Part shown: positions 22,241 through 30,524 of the stretch, one piece after another
Layout: every line of letters starts with the position of its first letter
Numbering within the stretch: position 1 is the stretch's first letter
Assembly: GCA_017443595.1 (NCBI GenBank)
Contig: JAFSYU010000033.1
Span: 78,549-142,548, forward strand
Direction of reading: 5' to 3'
Length of the DNA stretch: 64,000 nt
Source of the DNA: Clostridia bacterium
Lineage (GTDB): Bacteria > Bacillota > Clostridia > Oscillospirales > CAG-272
Notes under the pieces: model-generated
Told to the model about the DNA's origin: nothing
The model's input: the letters and a program-made list of their open reading frames with translations, nothing else
Database searches by the model: none
Translations under genes and position numbers: made by a program

Positions 22241-22837
22241 CTATAATTCTATACTTATATATCGGCACTTGTAAGCATTGAAAATCGCTTCCAGCGCTTC
22301 GGCGGCTGCTTCTTTAGTATCATAATCTGAGATAAACACGGTTTTGCCTCGAGCCTGAATTGTAAGACTATAGTGTTCAGGTATATTATTAAATGTATAC
22401 GGTCCTGCTATTTGTCCCTGTCCGTAAAATCTGCATACCTTCGATTTATCGGGTGATATAACCAAAAGTGAGTAATCGTCTTTATTTTCAGGAAAATCTA
22501 AATACTGCGGCAACAGCTCGGAAAGTGTCTCTTCAAGAATATCTTCAATAGTATTCGGCAGAAACTGTTCAAGATATTCTTTAATGGAAGAGGATATTGT
22601 TTCTTTTATAATCTGCGAATTATCAGCAGTTTTTTCTGTTTTCTCTATTCCGAAAAGCTGATCGAGAGTTATTCCGAGCGCGGATGCGATAGAGGGGATA
22701 AGATCGATCCCGGGCGACGATACACCGGACTCCCATTTTGAAACGGTGCGGTTTGTTACGCCTACGGCTTCACCTAACTGCTCCTGTGTTATGTGCTTTT
22801 CTTTTCTGAAATTTGCTATATTTTGTCCGATGTTCAT
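22241..22837 (-). CDS. XRE-family transcriptional regulator
   Basis: A 198-aa protein. Residues 5-62 form a Cro/cI-type helix-turn-helix (IANFRKEKHITQEQLGEAVG, then TNRTVSKWESG, and LGITLDQLFG). Residues 65-115 look helical and acidic, perhaps a dimerisation segment. Residues 120-198 are unrelated to the HTH, beta-rich, and of unknown use. It stands alone under its own promoter (22869-22897) with an AAAGGAGAG ribosome site. Flanking by 33-bp direct repeats and hairpin arrays suggests a recently moved or reshuffled locus. Its target is unknown. Confidence 0.85.
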   Translation of the reverse strand: MNIGQNIANFRKEKHITQEQLGEAVGVTNRTVSKWESGVSSPGIDLIPSIASALGITLDQLFGIEKTEKTADNSQIIKETISSSIKEYLEQFLPNTIEDILEETLSELLPQYLDFPENKDDYSLLVISPDKSKVCRFYGQGQIAGPYTFNNIPEHYSLTIQARGKTVFISDYDTKEAAAEALEAIFNAYKCRYISIEL

Positions 22838-22868
22838 GCTTTTTCTCTCCTTTTCTTATGCTGTGGAT

Positions 22869-22897
22869 ATTATATCATAGAATTATCGGTATGTAAA
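22869..22897 (-). promoter_or_regulatory. Promoter of the XRE regulator
   Basis: On the minus strand TTTACA, 17 bases and TATAAT, about 30 bases before the start codon. Confidence 0.7.
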
Positions 22898-23024
22898 CAC
22901 ATTATTTGGCGAAAAGTAAAAAATATGGAATAACAGACAATGTTTTTGCAAGAACAAAGCGGAGAGTATTATCGCTTTATTTGCGAATTTAACTGTTTTC
23001 GATTTTGTGATAAGTGATAATGAA

Positions 23025-23190
23025 GTCGGGCTAACGCCCTAATGAAGTCGTTCGCGTTGCTCACTAATGAAGACTCTCGCTGCGCTCGTTAATGAAGCGA
23101 AGTCGCCCCCCGTTCCTTAATAAGCTCCGCAGGAGCGTCTTCATTAGCGAAGCGTCTTCATTCCTTCATTAGCCCGCAGGGCGACTTCAT
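23025..23190. repeat. Hairpin array B: short stem-loops linked by TAATGAAG
   Basis: Stem-loops (GGGCTAACGCCC, GCTCCGCAGGAGC, GCCCGCAGGGC) alternate with the linker TAATGAAG(TC) or its complement CTTCATTA. Non-coding. The linker contains the same ATGAA/TTCAT core as arrays A, C and D. Confidence 0.85.
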
Positions 23191-23213
23191 TGAAAAAACC
23201 CCGTCAATCGACG
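23181..23213. repeat. 33-bp direct repeat, copy 2
   Basis: Identical to 22186-22218; it joins the end of array B to the terminator of tRNA-His. Confidence 0.85.
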
Positions 23214-23222
23214 AGGTTTTTT
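23193..23222 (-). terminator. Terminator downstream of tRNA-His
   Basis: On the minus strand, AACCTCGTC - GATT - GACGGGGTT with a T run starts 4 bases after the tRNA. Confidence 0.8.
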
Positions 23223-23225
23223 CAG

Positions 23226-23299
23226 GGTGGGTAGTCGGATTCGAACCGGCGACCTTCAGGGCCACAACCTGACGCGCTAACCAGCTGTGCTATACCCAC
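23226..23299 (-). tRNA. tRNA-His, anticodon GUG
   Basis: The acceptor stem pairs GTGGGTA with TACCCAC. The anticodon loop TTGTGGC gives GTG. A genomic G precedes the acceptor stem (position -1, base 23300) opposite discriminator C, the histidine identity element. CCA is not encoded, unlike tRNA-Arg in this window. Confidence 0.95.
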
Positions 23300-23386
23300 C
23301 ATATGAGCGCTTTTTCAAAACGCTTGTTTATTATACACGACTATGCCGATATAATCAAGAAAAATATATTAAGTAATTGTGACATT

Positions 23387-25966
23387 TTATTTTATCACAA
23401 GCTCTCCGTTTTCCACGCACACCGTGAGTGTGTCGCCCGGCGCGGGGTCGTCGCGGATGATCTTTTCCGCGGCGAGCGTCTCAACGTGAGACTGCAAATA
23501 TCTTTTAAGCGGTCTTGCGCCGAACGCGGGATCGTAGCCGTGGTCTATGACGAACTGCTTTGCCTCGTCGGTAAGCACGAGCTTCAGCTGTTTTTCTTGC
23601 AGCCTCTTTGAAATGCCCGCGAGCATAAGATCTATAATGTGATCCATATTGTCGCGCGTCAGCGGCTTGTAGAAGATTATCTCGTCAAGTCTGTTCAAGA
23701 ATTCCGGACGGAAGCTGCGTTTCAACAGAGCGTTGACACCCGCTCTCGCTTCCTCGGATATCTCGCCTTTGTCGTCTATACCGTCAAGAATAATATCTGA
23801 ACCGAGATTTGATGTCAATATGATTATCGTGTTCTTCATATCAACGGTCCTACCCTGGCTGTCCGTTATCCTGCCGTCGTCAAGCACCTGCAAAAGTACG
23901 TTGAAAACGTCCGGGTGCGCTTTTTCTATTTCGTCAAACAGCACCACCGAATACGGTTTTCTTCTCACGGCTTCGGTAAGCTGACCGCCTTCGTCGTAGC
24001 CGACGTATCCGGGAGGAGCTCCTATAAGACGCGAGACGGAGTATTTTTCCATATACTCGCTCATATCTATACGCACCATCGCGCGCTCGTCGTCAAACAG
24101 CGCCTGAGCAAGCGCTTTTGCAAGCTCCGTTTTACCTACGCCCGTCGGGCCTAAGAACAAAAACGATCCGATAGGTCTGTTCGGGTCCGCTATGCCCGCG
24201 CGGGAGCGGAGAATAGCCTGGCTGACCTTCTGCACCGCCTCGTCCTGTCCGATAACTCTCTTGTGGAGTATATCGCCCAAATGCAGCAGCTTTGATTTTT
24301 CGCTTTCAAGCAGCTTTGATACCGGAATGCCCGTCCAGCGCGAAACGATCTTAGCTATCTCTTCCTCGGTAACCTTGTCACGCAAAAACGAATTGCCCTT
24401 GCCGTCCGCCGCCTGTTTTTCGGCTTCTTCAAGCTCCGATTTGAGCTTAGGCAGAACGGAATATTTAAGCTCCGCGGCTTTTTCAAGATCGTAGCGGTTC
24501 TGCGCCGCATCTATCTGCGCCTGCGTCTGCTCTATCTTCTCACGCAGTCCGGCGAGCTTGCCTATGCTGTTCTTCTCGTTTTCCCAGCGCGCTTTCATCT
24601 CGTTGAACCGGTCGCGCTCTTTTGCTATCTCACCTTTTATCTCCTCAAGCCTCGCCTGTGAAAGCTTGTCCGTCTCCTTTGACAGCGCCGCGACTTCTAT
24701 TTCGTGCTGCATTATCTTACGTGAAATTTCATCCATTTCCGTAGGCATGGAGTTCATTTCGGTCTTTATCAGCGCGCATGCCTCGTCCACCAGGTCTATC
24801 GCTTTATCCGGTAAAAATCTGTCCGAAATATATCTGTCCGACAGCGTTGCGGCTGAGATCAGCGCGCCGTCCTGTATCTTTACGCCGTGATATACTTCGT
24901 ATCTTTCTTTAAGGCCTCTTAATATGGTTATCGTATCGGCTACCGTCGGCTCTTCAACTAAAACGGTCTGGAAACGGCGCTCAAGCGCGGGGTCTTTTTC
25001 AATATATTTTCTGTATTCGTCAAGCGTCGTCGCGCCTATGCAGTGCAGCTCGCCTCTTGCAAGCATAGGTTTTAACAGATTGCCCGCGTCCATTGAGCCT
25101 TCCGTTTTGCCCGCGCCGACGACCGTGTGAAGCTCGTCTATGAACATTATTATCTTGCCGTCGGATTTCTTAATCTCGTTTAAAACGGCTTTCAGACGTT
25201 CCTCAAATTCGCCTCTGTATTTCGCGCCGGCTATAAGCGCGCCCATATCTAAAGAGAATATGCTTCTGTCTTTAAGATTGTCCGGCACGTCTCCGCGGAC
25301 TATACGCAATGCAAGTCCTTCCGCAATAGCGGTCTTGCCCACACCCGGTTCGCCTATAAGACACGGGTTGTTTTTGGTTTTACGCGACAGGATACGGATA
25401 ACTCTTCTTATCTCGTCGTCACGGCCGATTACCGGATCAAGCTTGCGCTCGCGCGCTAATTTTACAAGATCCTGACCGTATTTTTCAAGCGCCTGATACT
25501 GGTCCTCCGGCGTTTCACTTGTAACTCTGTTATTTCCTCTTATGTTTTTAAGCGCCGACAAAAACTCGTTTTCGGTAATATCAAACGTCTTAAATAACTG
25601 TTTTATTTTATCGTCCGGGTATTTGAGCAAGCCCATGAAAAGATGTTCGACCGATACGAAATCGTCGTTCATCTGCGCCGCTTTCTTCTCCGCAAAATCA
25701 AGCGCTTTTGATAATTCGTCCTGCATATAAAGCTGACCGCCGGACTGACGCGGAAGCGACTGCAAAGCGGTCAAAACAGAGTTTTCAAAAGAGCTGTTGT
25801 CAACGTTCATTGAGCGCAGTATCTGCGGCAGAAGCGCGTTTTCCTGCGTTAAAAGCGCGTATAAAAGATGTATTTGCGTAAGTGTGGGATTGCCATATTC
25901 CTTGGCGTAACTCTGCGCCGCCTGAATGGCTTCCACGCTTTTTTCCGTAAGTTTGTTCGTATTCAT
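23387..25966 (-). CDS. clpB: ClpB, ATP-dependent disaggregase chaperone
   Basis: An 859-aa Hsp100 protein that rescues aggregated proteins with DnaK. Order: N-terminal Clp repeat domain (1-145), AAA+ module 1 with GEPGVGKT near 204, the coiled-coil M domain (about 400-525, rich in K/E) and AAA+ module 2 with GPTGVGKT near 605, then the C-terminal D2-small domain ([14 protein letters not shown]). I chose the ATG at 25966 because an AAAGGAGAAT site sits just before it; an upstream in-frame start at 26014 would overlap the CIRCE operator. Heat regulation by HrcA is indicated by the CIRCE box. Confidence 0.97.
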   Translation of the reverse strand: MNTNKLTEKSVEAIQAAQSYAKEYGNPTLTQIHLLYALLTQENALLPQILRSMNVDNSSFENSVLTALQSLPRQSGGQLYMQDELSKALDFAEKKAAQMNDDFVSVEHLFMGLLKYPDDKIKQLFKTFDITENEFLSALKNIRGNNRVTSETPEDQYQALEKYGQDLVKLARERKLDPVIGRDDEIRRVIRILSRKTKNNPCLIGEPGVGKTAIAEGLALRIVRGDVPDNLKDRSIFSLDMGALIAGAKYRGEFEERLKAVLNEIKKSDGKIIMFIDELHTVVGAGKTEGSMDAGNLLKPMLARGELHCIGATTLDEYRKYIEKDPALERRFQTVLVEEPTVADTITILRGLKERYEVYHGVKIQDGALISAATLSDRYISDRFLPDKAIDLVDEACALIKTEMNSMPTEMDEISRKIMQHEIEVAALSKETDKLSQARLEEIKGEIAKERDRFNEMKARWENEKNSIGKLAGLREKIEQTQAQIDAAQNRYDLEKAAELKYSVLPKLKSELEEAEKQAADGKGNSFLRDKVTEEEIAKIVSRWTGIPVSKLLESEKSKLLHLGDILHKRVIGQDEAVQKVSQAILRSRAGIADPNRPIGSFLFLGPTGVGKTELAKALAQALFDDERAMVRIDMSEYMEKYSVSRLIGAPPGYVGYDEGGQLTEAVRRKPYSVVLFDEIEKAHPDVFNVLLQVLDDGRITDSQGRTVDMKNTIIILTSNLGSDIILDGIDDKGEISEEARAGVNALLKRSFRPEFLNRLDEIIFYKPLTRDNMDHIIDLMLAGISKRLQEKQLKLVLTDEAKQFVIDHGYDPAFGARPLKRYLQSHVETLAAEKIIRDDPAPGDTLTVCVENGELVIK

Positions 25967-25994
25967 ATATATTCTCCTTTCGGTAATGCTCAAA

Positions 25995-26021
25995 TTAGCA
26001 CTCGTATCACCCAAGTGCTAA
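25995..26021. promoter_or_regulatory. CIRCE operator (HrcA) of clpB
   Basis: TTAGCACTC, 9 bases, AAGTGCTAA: the consensus inverted repeat with a single mismatch. It sits directly downstream of the clpB -10 box. Confidence 0.92.
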
Positions 26022-26024
26022 TTT

Positions 26025-26053
26025 ACTATATCACAGCTTTTTGAATTTGTCAA
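26025..26053 (-). promoter_or_regulatory. SigA promoter of clpB
   Basis: On the minus strand TTGACA, 17 bases and TATAGT, immediately followed by the CIRCE operator. Confidence 0.8.
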
Positions 26054-26129
26054 TACCTTTTTGAAAAAAAGCGAAAAAATCTTAAAATCAAGCAGAGAAG
26101 ATCAAAGAGTGATAAAACACGAGCCTGTG

Positions 26130-26232
26130 CTCCCGAATCGTAGGGGAGGGGTCTCCCCTCCCGAAATTAAGAATGTAGGATTCGACGCCTTCGACTCGAT
26201 TTCATGCCGCAAGGCAATTCACTTCGTGACAA
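26130..26232. repeat. Hairpin array C (short)
   Basis: Stem-loops GGGGAGGGGTCTCCCC and GCCGCAAGGC are joined by ATTTCAT and AATTCA linkers. This is a shorter relative of arrays A, B and D, next to the terminator of the anti-sigma-like gene. Confidence 0.7.
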
Positions 26233-26270
26233 GAAAAAAAGGGGACTGCCGATTTCAGCGGCAGCCCCCG
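26233..26270 (-). terminator. Terminator after the 963-aa membrane protein
   Basis: On the minus strand GGGGGCTGCCG pairs with CGGCAGTCCCC and is followed by TTTTTTT, 9 bases past the stop. Confidence 0.85.
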
Positions 26271-26278
26271 CGATTATA

Positions 26279-29170
26279 TTACGGTTTTATCGTCAAAGAA
26301 ACACGCGTGTTGTCAGCGGTTATGTCCACCCAATACATAAAGTCTTTCCACCCGCCGAAATTTAAAGTTATCTGTTTTGTCTCGTTTGCGTTCAGCTGTA
26401 TTCCTCTGTAGTCTCCCGCGGCAAGATTATCGTCGCTTTGATAACAGGTAAGAGAAATCGTAACGTATTGATCAAAGCTTGAGGTCACGTCAAGCGTTAT
26501 ACTGTTATTCGGCTCAACGGATTTTTCGATATTTATCTGTTTAACGTCTATTTTAACTGTTGACTCAGCCGTGTAAACGTGATTTATCACAGTTTTGTTT
26601 TCGGCGTTGTCATACGTTGCCGAATACGTATCGTAGGGAAAATAATACCATGCGTTGTTTAAAAGCGTTTTCAGCCCGTCTGTCATAGTAAGAACGTATC
26701 CTTTGCCGAAATACGAGTCAACTATTGCTATCTCAGACAGATCAGAAGATACGCGGTATAACTTTGATCCGACCTGCAGCCACAGCATCCCTCTTTCAGC
26801 TTCAGGGAAAATATATTCCGAATGTGAGTCCACCGGATCATCCGGAATATCCGACGTTTTATCGGCGATCTCACCCGTTTTTCTGAGATCACCGAGGGCG
26901 TCGATAATGGAATACGCAAGGTCGCACGTAGATACGGTCTTTGTGCTTACACCGTGTCCGTCCCAGTTGGCACGAATCATATATACCGTCGTTTCATAGC
27001 CTGAGTGTTCTATGTTTTTATTTTGTTCTTCATAGAATTTTTGAAGGTTTTTATAGAATTCTTTTACGTTTTCTGCTGAAATTATACCGCTTTCGTATGC
27101 TTCTTTTAAGCCTTCCGTCAGAATATCATTCTTTATAATAAGGAATTTATTGCCGTTTGGATGATCAAACGTATATCCTGCTACGGTCTCCTCCCACTCC
27201 ATAAGATCGCCGTATGCCAGAATGCCGATATATACGCCGTCAGACGTTTTATATGCGTAATATATGTTATTCTCGTGAGACGTTCCGGTATTTATAAATG
27301 AATCAAACAGTATTTTTATTATACGCGCTTTATCGTAATAGGTATTATAAAACCCATTATAATATAAATAGACGTTTTGCAGCTCATCAAATGACAGCTC
27401 TGCGTTTGACAGTGACGTAAAACCGCTGCCGTTAAATACTTTGATGATATTGCCGTCATTGTAAATAAACTCAAATCCCTGTACTTTTTCAGTTACCGTG
27501 GACGGCGTGCTGTCAGCCGTATCATCCTCAGCCTTGTATATCACCGCGTATTTGCCGCCCGGAAGTTTAGTACAGAATTTGATATCGATAAAGTTATAAT
27601 AAGTCAGTTTTCCTTCGTTTTCATGACCTGTAAAAGCGTATACGTTGCCGTTTAAATATTCCTCAAAGCATAAAGTCAAAAGGGAATAAAACGATTCGTC
27701 TTTATACATATCGGAAAACGCGTCACGGTATGACTTAAATATCTCATACGCGTCATCATAGGTCAGAACGTCATGCTCGTACGCGTTCTGCAGACCGAAA
27801 TACGCGGTATCGCCGGACAGCACTGTCATTTTGCGGTAGTTGCTGTAGTGTATCGGATAACCGCCGACGTTTTCCGTTGACTCTATGCATATCTGAGCTA
27901 TATGCCTGTTAAGCAAGGCCGCGTATTTGCCGTTGCCTAACTTGACGCAGAAATCTATGCCGGGGTTCTGCTCACCGCGCAGATATTCGTCAAACACGCC
28001 GGACAGCTCTTTTGCTTTTTCCGCGTTTGTTATCCGATCAGTATTTTTAAAATCAAGCCATTCAAATTCAACGTCTGTAAACGGTGTTTCCGTTGTATCG
28101 GGCGTTTTCGGTTCTTCATATTTCGTATACGAATCATAAAGCGCTTTAAGCTCTTCTGCTGTCAGCTGCGCCCGATCCAACGGGTAAACGTCGCCCTGAT
28201 CGTATATATGAAACCTGAGTCCTGTACGTACCGGAAAATCATAACCGCCGACGCTTACCGTGTAATATTCGTCGGTACATTCTTCTGCCGGCTGATGCCA
28301 AAGCAGATATAAGACCGCGTATTTATAATCGCCAAGCATTTTGCAGTACGGGATACTGATATAATTATATAAAGACAGTTCTTTATCTTTTTCAGGCTTT
28401 TCTTTTATATTTCTTTCGTTTTCGCCGTCAAGGAATTCTTCACAGCTTTGTCTTAAATATTCCGATTCAAATTCTTTATATAATATATATTGATCTGAGG
28501 AGTATCTGACAAAAAACTGATCCAGTTTGTCGCTGTTCAATAACCCGTCGTTAAACGCCTCCGCAAGACCGTAACGGTACTCGCCGCCGTTAATTACGGT
28601 CAATTTCTGACCGTTGCCGTAGCAGAACGGAAGACCGTCAATAACTTCATTTTCCAAAGCCTCCGTATAATCGGTTTCACCGTCGTTTATAAATCCGATA
28701 TACGCGCCGTTTACCTTTACGCAGTATGATACGTAATAATCGCCGTATTTGCCGCGCTCTTTTGCTTTAAGATATTCGTCAAACGACTGTATCATTTTCC
28801 CACATTCGCTTTCCGGGTCGACGTTGACAGGTTCCGTATCGGACGGATTTAATATAAACGTCGTATCCGCTTCCGTGCTTGGTTCGTCGTTTGTTTTGTC
28901 CGGTGAATACGTTTCGCTGTCGTCTGTAACCGGTTCACCGGTGCTCGCGGGATGATCCGGCTCCTGTCTTTTCTGTGCGACGATAAAGGAAACTATCCAC
29001 ACGCCGCCTATTATGACTACGGCTGCCGCAACTGATACTATTCTTTTAAAGATCCTTCCCGCTTTGACCCTTTTTTCGCGGTTTGCTCCGTCTTTAAACG
29101 CTTTTTCTGCGCTTTTTATATATTTTTCGTCCGCGTCTCCTATGCCGCGGTAAAGCTTATCTCCTCTCAT
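26279..29170 (-). CDS. Membrane anti-sigma-like protein with five tandem extracellular repeats
   Basis: A 963-aa protein. A short cytoplasmic head (1-43, with GDADEKYIKSAEKAF) precedes one membrane helix (about 44-65) and an acidic Thr/Pro linker to about 120. Five related repeats of 95-110 residues follow, at roughly 129-225, 240-351, 393-486, 501-607 and 621-713. Each runs FDEYL - FC(V/T)KL - (N/G)GKYA - GGYPIHY-like - VxxGxxxYxLxxAY. A unique region (725-870) and a final beta-sandwich come last. Its start overlaps the ECF sigma gene by 4 bases, the usual sigma/anti-sigma layout, so it probably holds the sigma factor and senses an outside signal. No known anti-sigma zinc motif is seen; the role is inferred. 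Confidence 0.7.
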   Translation of the reverse strand: MRGDKLYRGIGDADEKYIKSAEKAFKDGANREKRVKAGRIFKRIVSVAAAVVIIGGVWIVSFIVAQKRQEPDHPASTGEPVTDDSETYSPDKTNDEPSTEADTTFILNPSDTEPVNVDPESECGKMIQSFDEYLKAKERGKYGDYYVSYCVKVNGAYIGFINDGETDYTEALENEVIDGLPFCYGNGQKLTVINGGEYRYGLAEAFNDGLLNSDKLDQFFVRYSSDQYILYKEFESEYLRQSCEEFLDGENERNIKEKPEKDKELSLYNYISIPYCKMLGDYKYAVLYLLWHQPAEECTDEYYTVSVGGYDFPVRTGLRFHIYDQGDVYPLDRAQLTAEELKALYDSYTKYEEPKTPDTTETPFTDVEFEWLDFKNTDRITNAEKAKELSGVFDEYLRGEQNPGIDFCVKLGNGKYAALLNRHIAQICIESTENVGGYPIHYSNYRKMTVLSGDTAYFGLQNAYEHDVLTYDDAYEIFKSYRDAFSDMYKDESFYSLLTLCFEEYLNGNVYAFTGHENEGKLTYYNFIDIKFCTKLPGGKYAVIYKAEDDTADSTPSTVTEKVQGFEFIYNDGNIIKVFNGSGFTSLSNAELSFDELQNVYLYYNGFYNTYYDKARIIKILFDSFINTGTSHENNIYYAYKTSDGVYIGILAYGDLMEWEETVAGYTFDHPNGNKFLIIKNDILTEGLKEAYESGIISAENVKEFYKNLQKFYEEQNKNIEHSGYETTVYMIRANWDGHGVSTKTVSTCDLAYSIIDALGDLRKTGEIADKTSDIPDDPVDSHSEYIFPEAERGMLWLQVGSKLYRVSSDLSEIAIVDSYFGKGYVLTMTDGLKTLLNNAWYYFPYDTYSATYDNAENKTVINHVYTAESTVKIDVKQINIEKSVEPNNSITLDVTSSFDQYVTISLTCYQSDDNLAAGDYRGIQLNANETKQITLNFGGWKDFMYWVDITADNTRVSLTIKP

Positions 29171-29709
29171 ATCCGCCCCTCCTTTATAAGATGCTCTTTC
29201 AGCTTTGCTCTCGTTCTTGAAAGCACCGTCCGCACGTATTCTTCGCTTAAATCAAAGTTGTTTGAAATGTCTTTAATGCTGTACGAGAAGTAATAACGGC
29301 ATAAGAATATATCGCGGTCGCGTTTTTTAAGCGTTTTAAGAAACGCGTTTATCACGTTTTTCAGCTCGCCCTGTATGTACTCGTCCTCCGCGCTGTCGCA
29401 TTCGGCAAGCTCCTCGGTCAGAGCCACGGTCTCCGCGCTGCGCTTTTTTGCCGTGTTATGCTTTAATCTGTCAACGGACAGATTTCTGCAGATGCGGAAA
29501 ACGTACGCCCCCAAATCTTTGGGATTTTCGGGCGGGATCGTATTCCATACGGCTAAATACGCGTCGTTTTCACATTCCTCGGCGTCAGATCTGTCGCCTA
29601 AAATGCGCTGCGAAACCGCGATAACGTAGGCGCCGTATTTGCTTTTCAGTTCCGTGACCGCGCGCTGGTCGCGTGAATTGAATAACGCGATTATCTCTTT
29701 GTCGTTCAT
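29167..29709 (-). CDS. ECF-type RNA polymerase sigma factor (copy 1)
   Basis: A 180-aa sigma-70 family protein with region 2 (about 20-90, DAEECENDAYLAVWNTIPP and FRICRNLSVDRL) and region 4 (about 120-175, DIFLCRYYFSYSIKDIS and EYVRTVLSRTRAKLKEHL). Region 3 is absent, as in ECF factors. It overlaps the next gene (ATGA), a single-pass membrane protein that is probably its anti-sigma partner. It resembles the sigma factor at 32405-32968 in sequence and gene order, pointing to duplication of the whole module. Confidence 0.9.
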   Translation of the reverse strand: MNDKEIIALFNSRDQRAVTELKSKYGAYVIAVSQRILGDRSDAEECENDAYLAVWNTIPPENPKDLGAYVFRICRNLSVDRLKHNTAKKRSAETVALTEELAECDSAEDEYIQGELKNVINAFLKTLKKRDRDIFLCRYYFSYSIKDISNNFDLSEEYVRTVLSRTRAKLKEHLIKEGRI

Positions 29710-29845
29710 TTTTTTCTCCGATCGGTTGTGCTTTCACCTATAAAGACGAAAAAAGATGGGAAAACGTATCAAAAGGATATTAAAATATCGAGTATAAACA
29801 AGGACGTCGCTAAATGCGGCATCCCCTTAGTTTTGATTGTAACAA

Positions 29846-30118
29846 TCAGAAAAGATCAGAATGACTGCCTGTTCGAAACAGGAATAGTTCAAGTTCAGCG
29901 TTATTTATACGGTAGACAAGCAGCCAGTCCGGTTCAATATGGCATTCACGAAATCCCTGATATTCACCCGTAAGGTTATGATCGTGATATTTTTCGTCAA
30001 GCTTTTTTTGACTTGCAAGAGTATTTACAACGATGCTTAATTTTTCCATTTTAAGGCCGCGCTTTATTGCGAGCTTTAAATCTTTTTTAAACTGATTTGA
30101 AGAAACAATGTTAAGCAT
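29846..30118 (-). CDS. RelE/YafQ-type toxin (mRNA interferase)
   Basis: A 90-aa RelE-superfamily toxin of the YafQ branch: FKKDLKLAIKRGLKMEKL, then DHNLTGEYQGFRECHIEPDWLLVYRI and a terminal LFRTGSHSDLF. The histidines, the WLLVYRI strand and the terminal GSHSDLF fit the family's ribosome-dependent RNase site. It overlaps the antitoxin gene by 8 bases, as expected for a type II pair. The pair sits between two sigma/anti-sigma modules. Confidence 0.92.
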   Translation of the reverse strand: MLNIVSSNQFKKDLKLAIKRGLKMEKLSIVVNTLASQKKLDEKYHDHNLTGEYQGFRECHIEPDWLLVYRINNAELELFLFRTGSHSDLF

Positions 30119-30392
30119 TCGTCATAACCTCTGAAAGAAGCTCGTCAAAAGAAGAGTAGCGCTTATATTTTTCAGGATTATTTTTCATTTCCTCGTATTC
30201 AGCCAGAGCAGCTCTTGTTGTTGAGTTCGGGACGTTTCTTTTTACCTCAAAAGGAATACCGTCGTGATTAACTGCGCTTTTTAAAAACATTGTTATAGCA
30301 GAAGACATATTAAGTCCGAGATCATCAAACAATGCCTCGGCTGATTCCTTTAAATCCTTGTCGACACGAACGTTTATATTTGTTGTAGGCAT
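30111..30392 (-). CDS. RelB/DinJ-type antitoxin
   Basis: A 93-aa antitoxin. Residues 1-45 form a ribbon-helix-helix (TNINVRVDKDLKESAEALFDD, LGLNMSSAITMFL); the acidic C-terminal part (about 55-93) would wrap the toxin. It is translated first, from its own promoter at 30421-30449 with a GGAGGT site, and should repress that promoter together with the toxin. Confidence 0.92.
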   Translation of the reverse strand: MPTTNINVRVDKDLKESAEALFDDLGLNMSSAITMFLKSAVNHDGIPFEVKRNVPNSTTRAALAEYEEMKNNPEKYKRYSSFDELLSEVMTNA

Positions 30393-30420
30393 GATGTTAC
30401 CTCCTTACATATTTGATACT

Positions 30421-30449
30421 ATTATACGCCAAATTGCATACGTTGTCAA
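30421..30449 (-). promoter_or_regulatory. Promoter of the toxin-antitoxin operon
   Basis: On the minus strand TTGACA, 17 bases and TATAAT, about 28 bases before the antitoxin start. Confidence 0.8.
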
Positions 30450-30482
30450 TATAAATTTGTAAAGTCGTTTTACAAAATAATA

Positions 30483-30510
30483 CTCCGGCGTGATTTCCCA
30501 TGCCGGAGTG
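30483..30510 (-). terminator. Terminator after the 627-aa membrane protein
   Basis: CTCCGGC and GCCGGAG pair across a 12-base loop. On the minus strand it is followed by a TA-rich stretch including TATTATTTTG. Confidence 0.65.
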
Positions 30511-30524
30511 GTAAAGCTTTACTG

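Noticed and set aside
21193..23190. Possible CRISPR array
   Set aside because: The constant linker is only about 7-9 bases, the variable parts are self-complementary, and there are no cas genes.
25967..26014. Longer clpB start at 26014
   Set aside because: It would place the CIRCE operator inside the coding region, and the ATG at 25966 has a strong ribosome site.
26061..26411. A 116-codon plus-strand frame before the 963-aa gene
   Set aside because: It crosses hairpin array C, a terminator and the end of the anti-sigma-like gene; no ribosome site.
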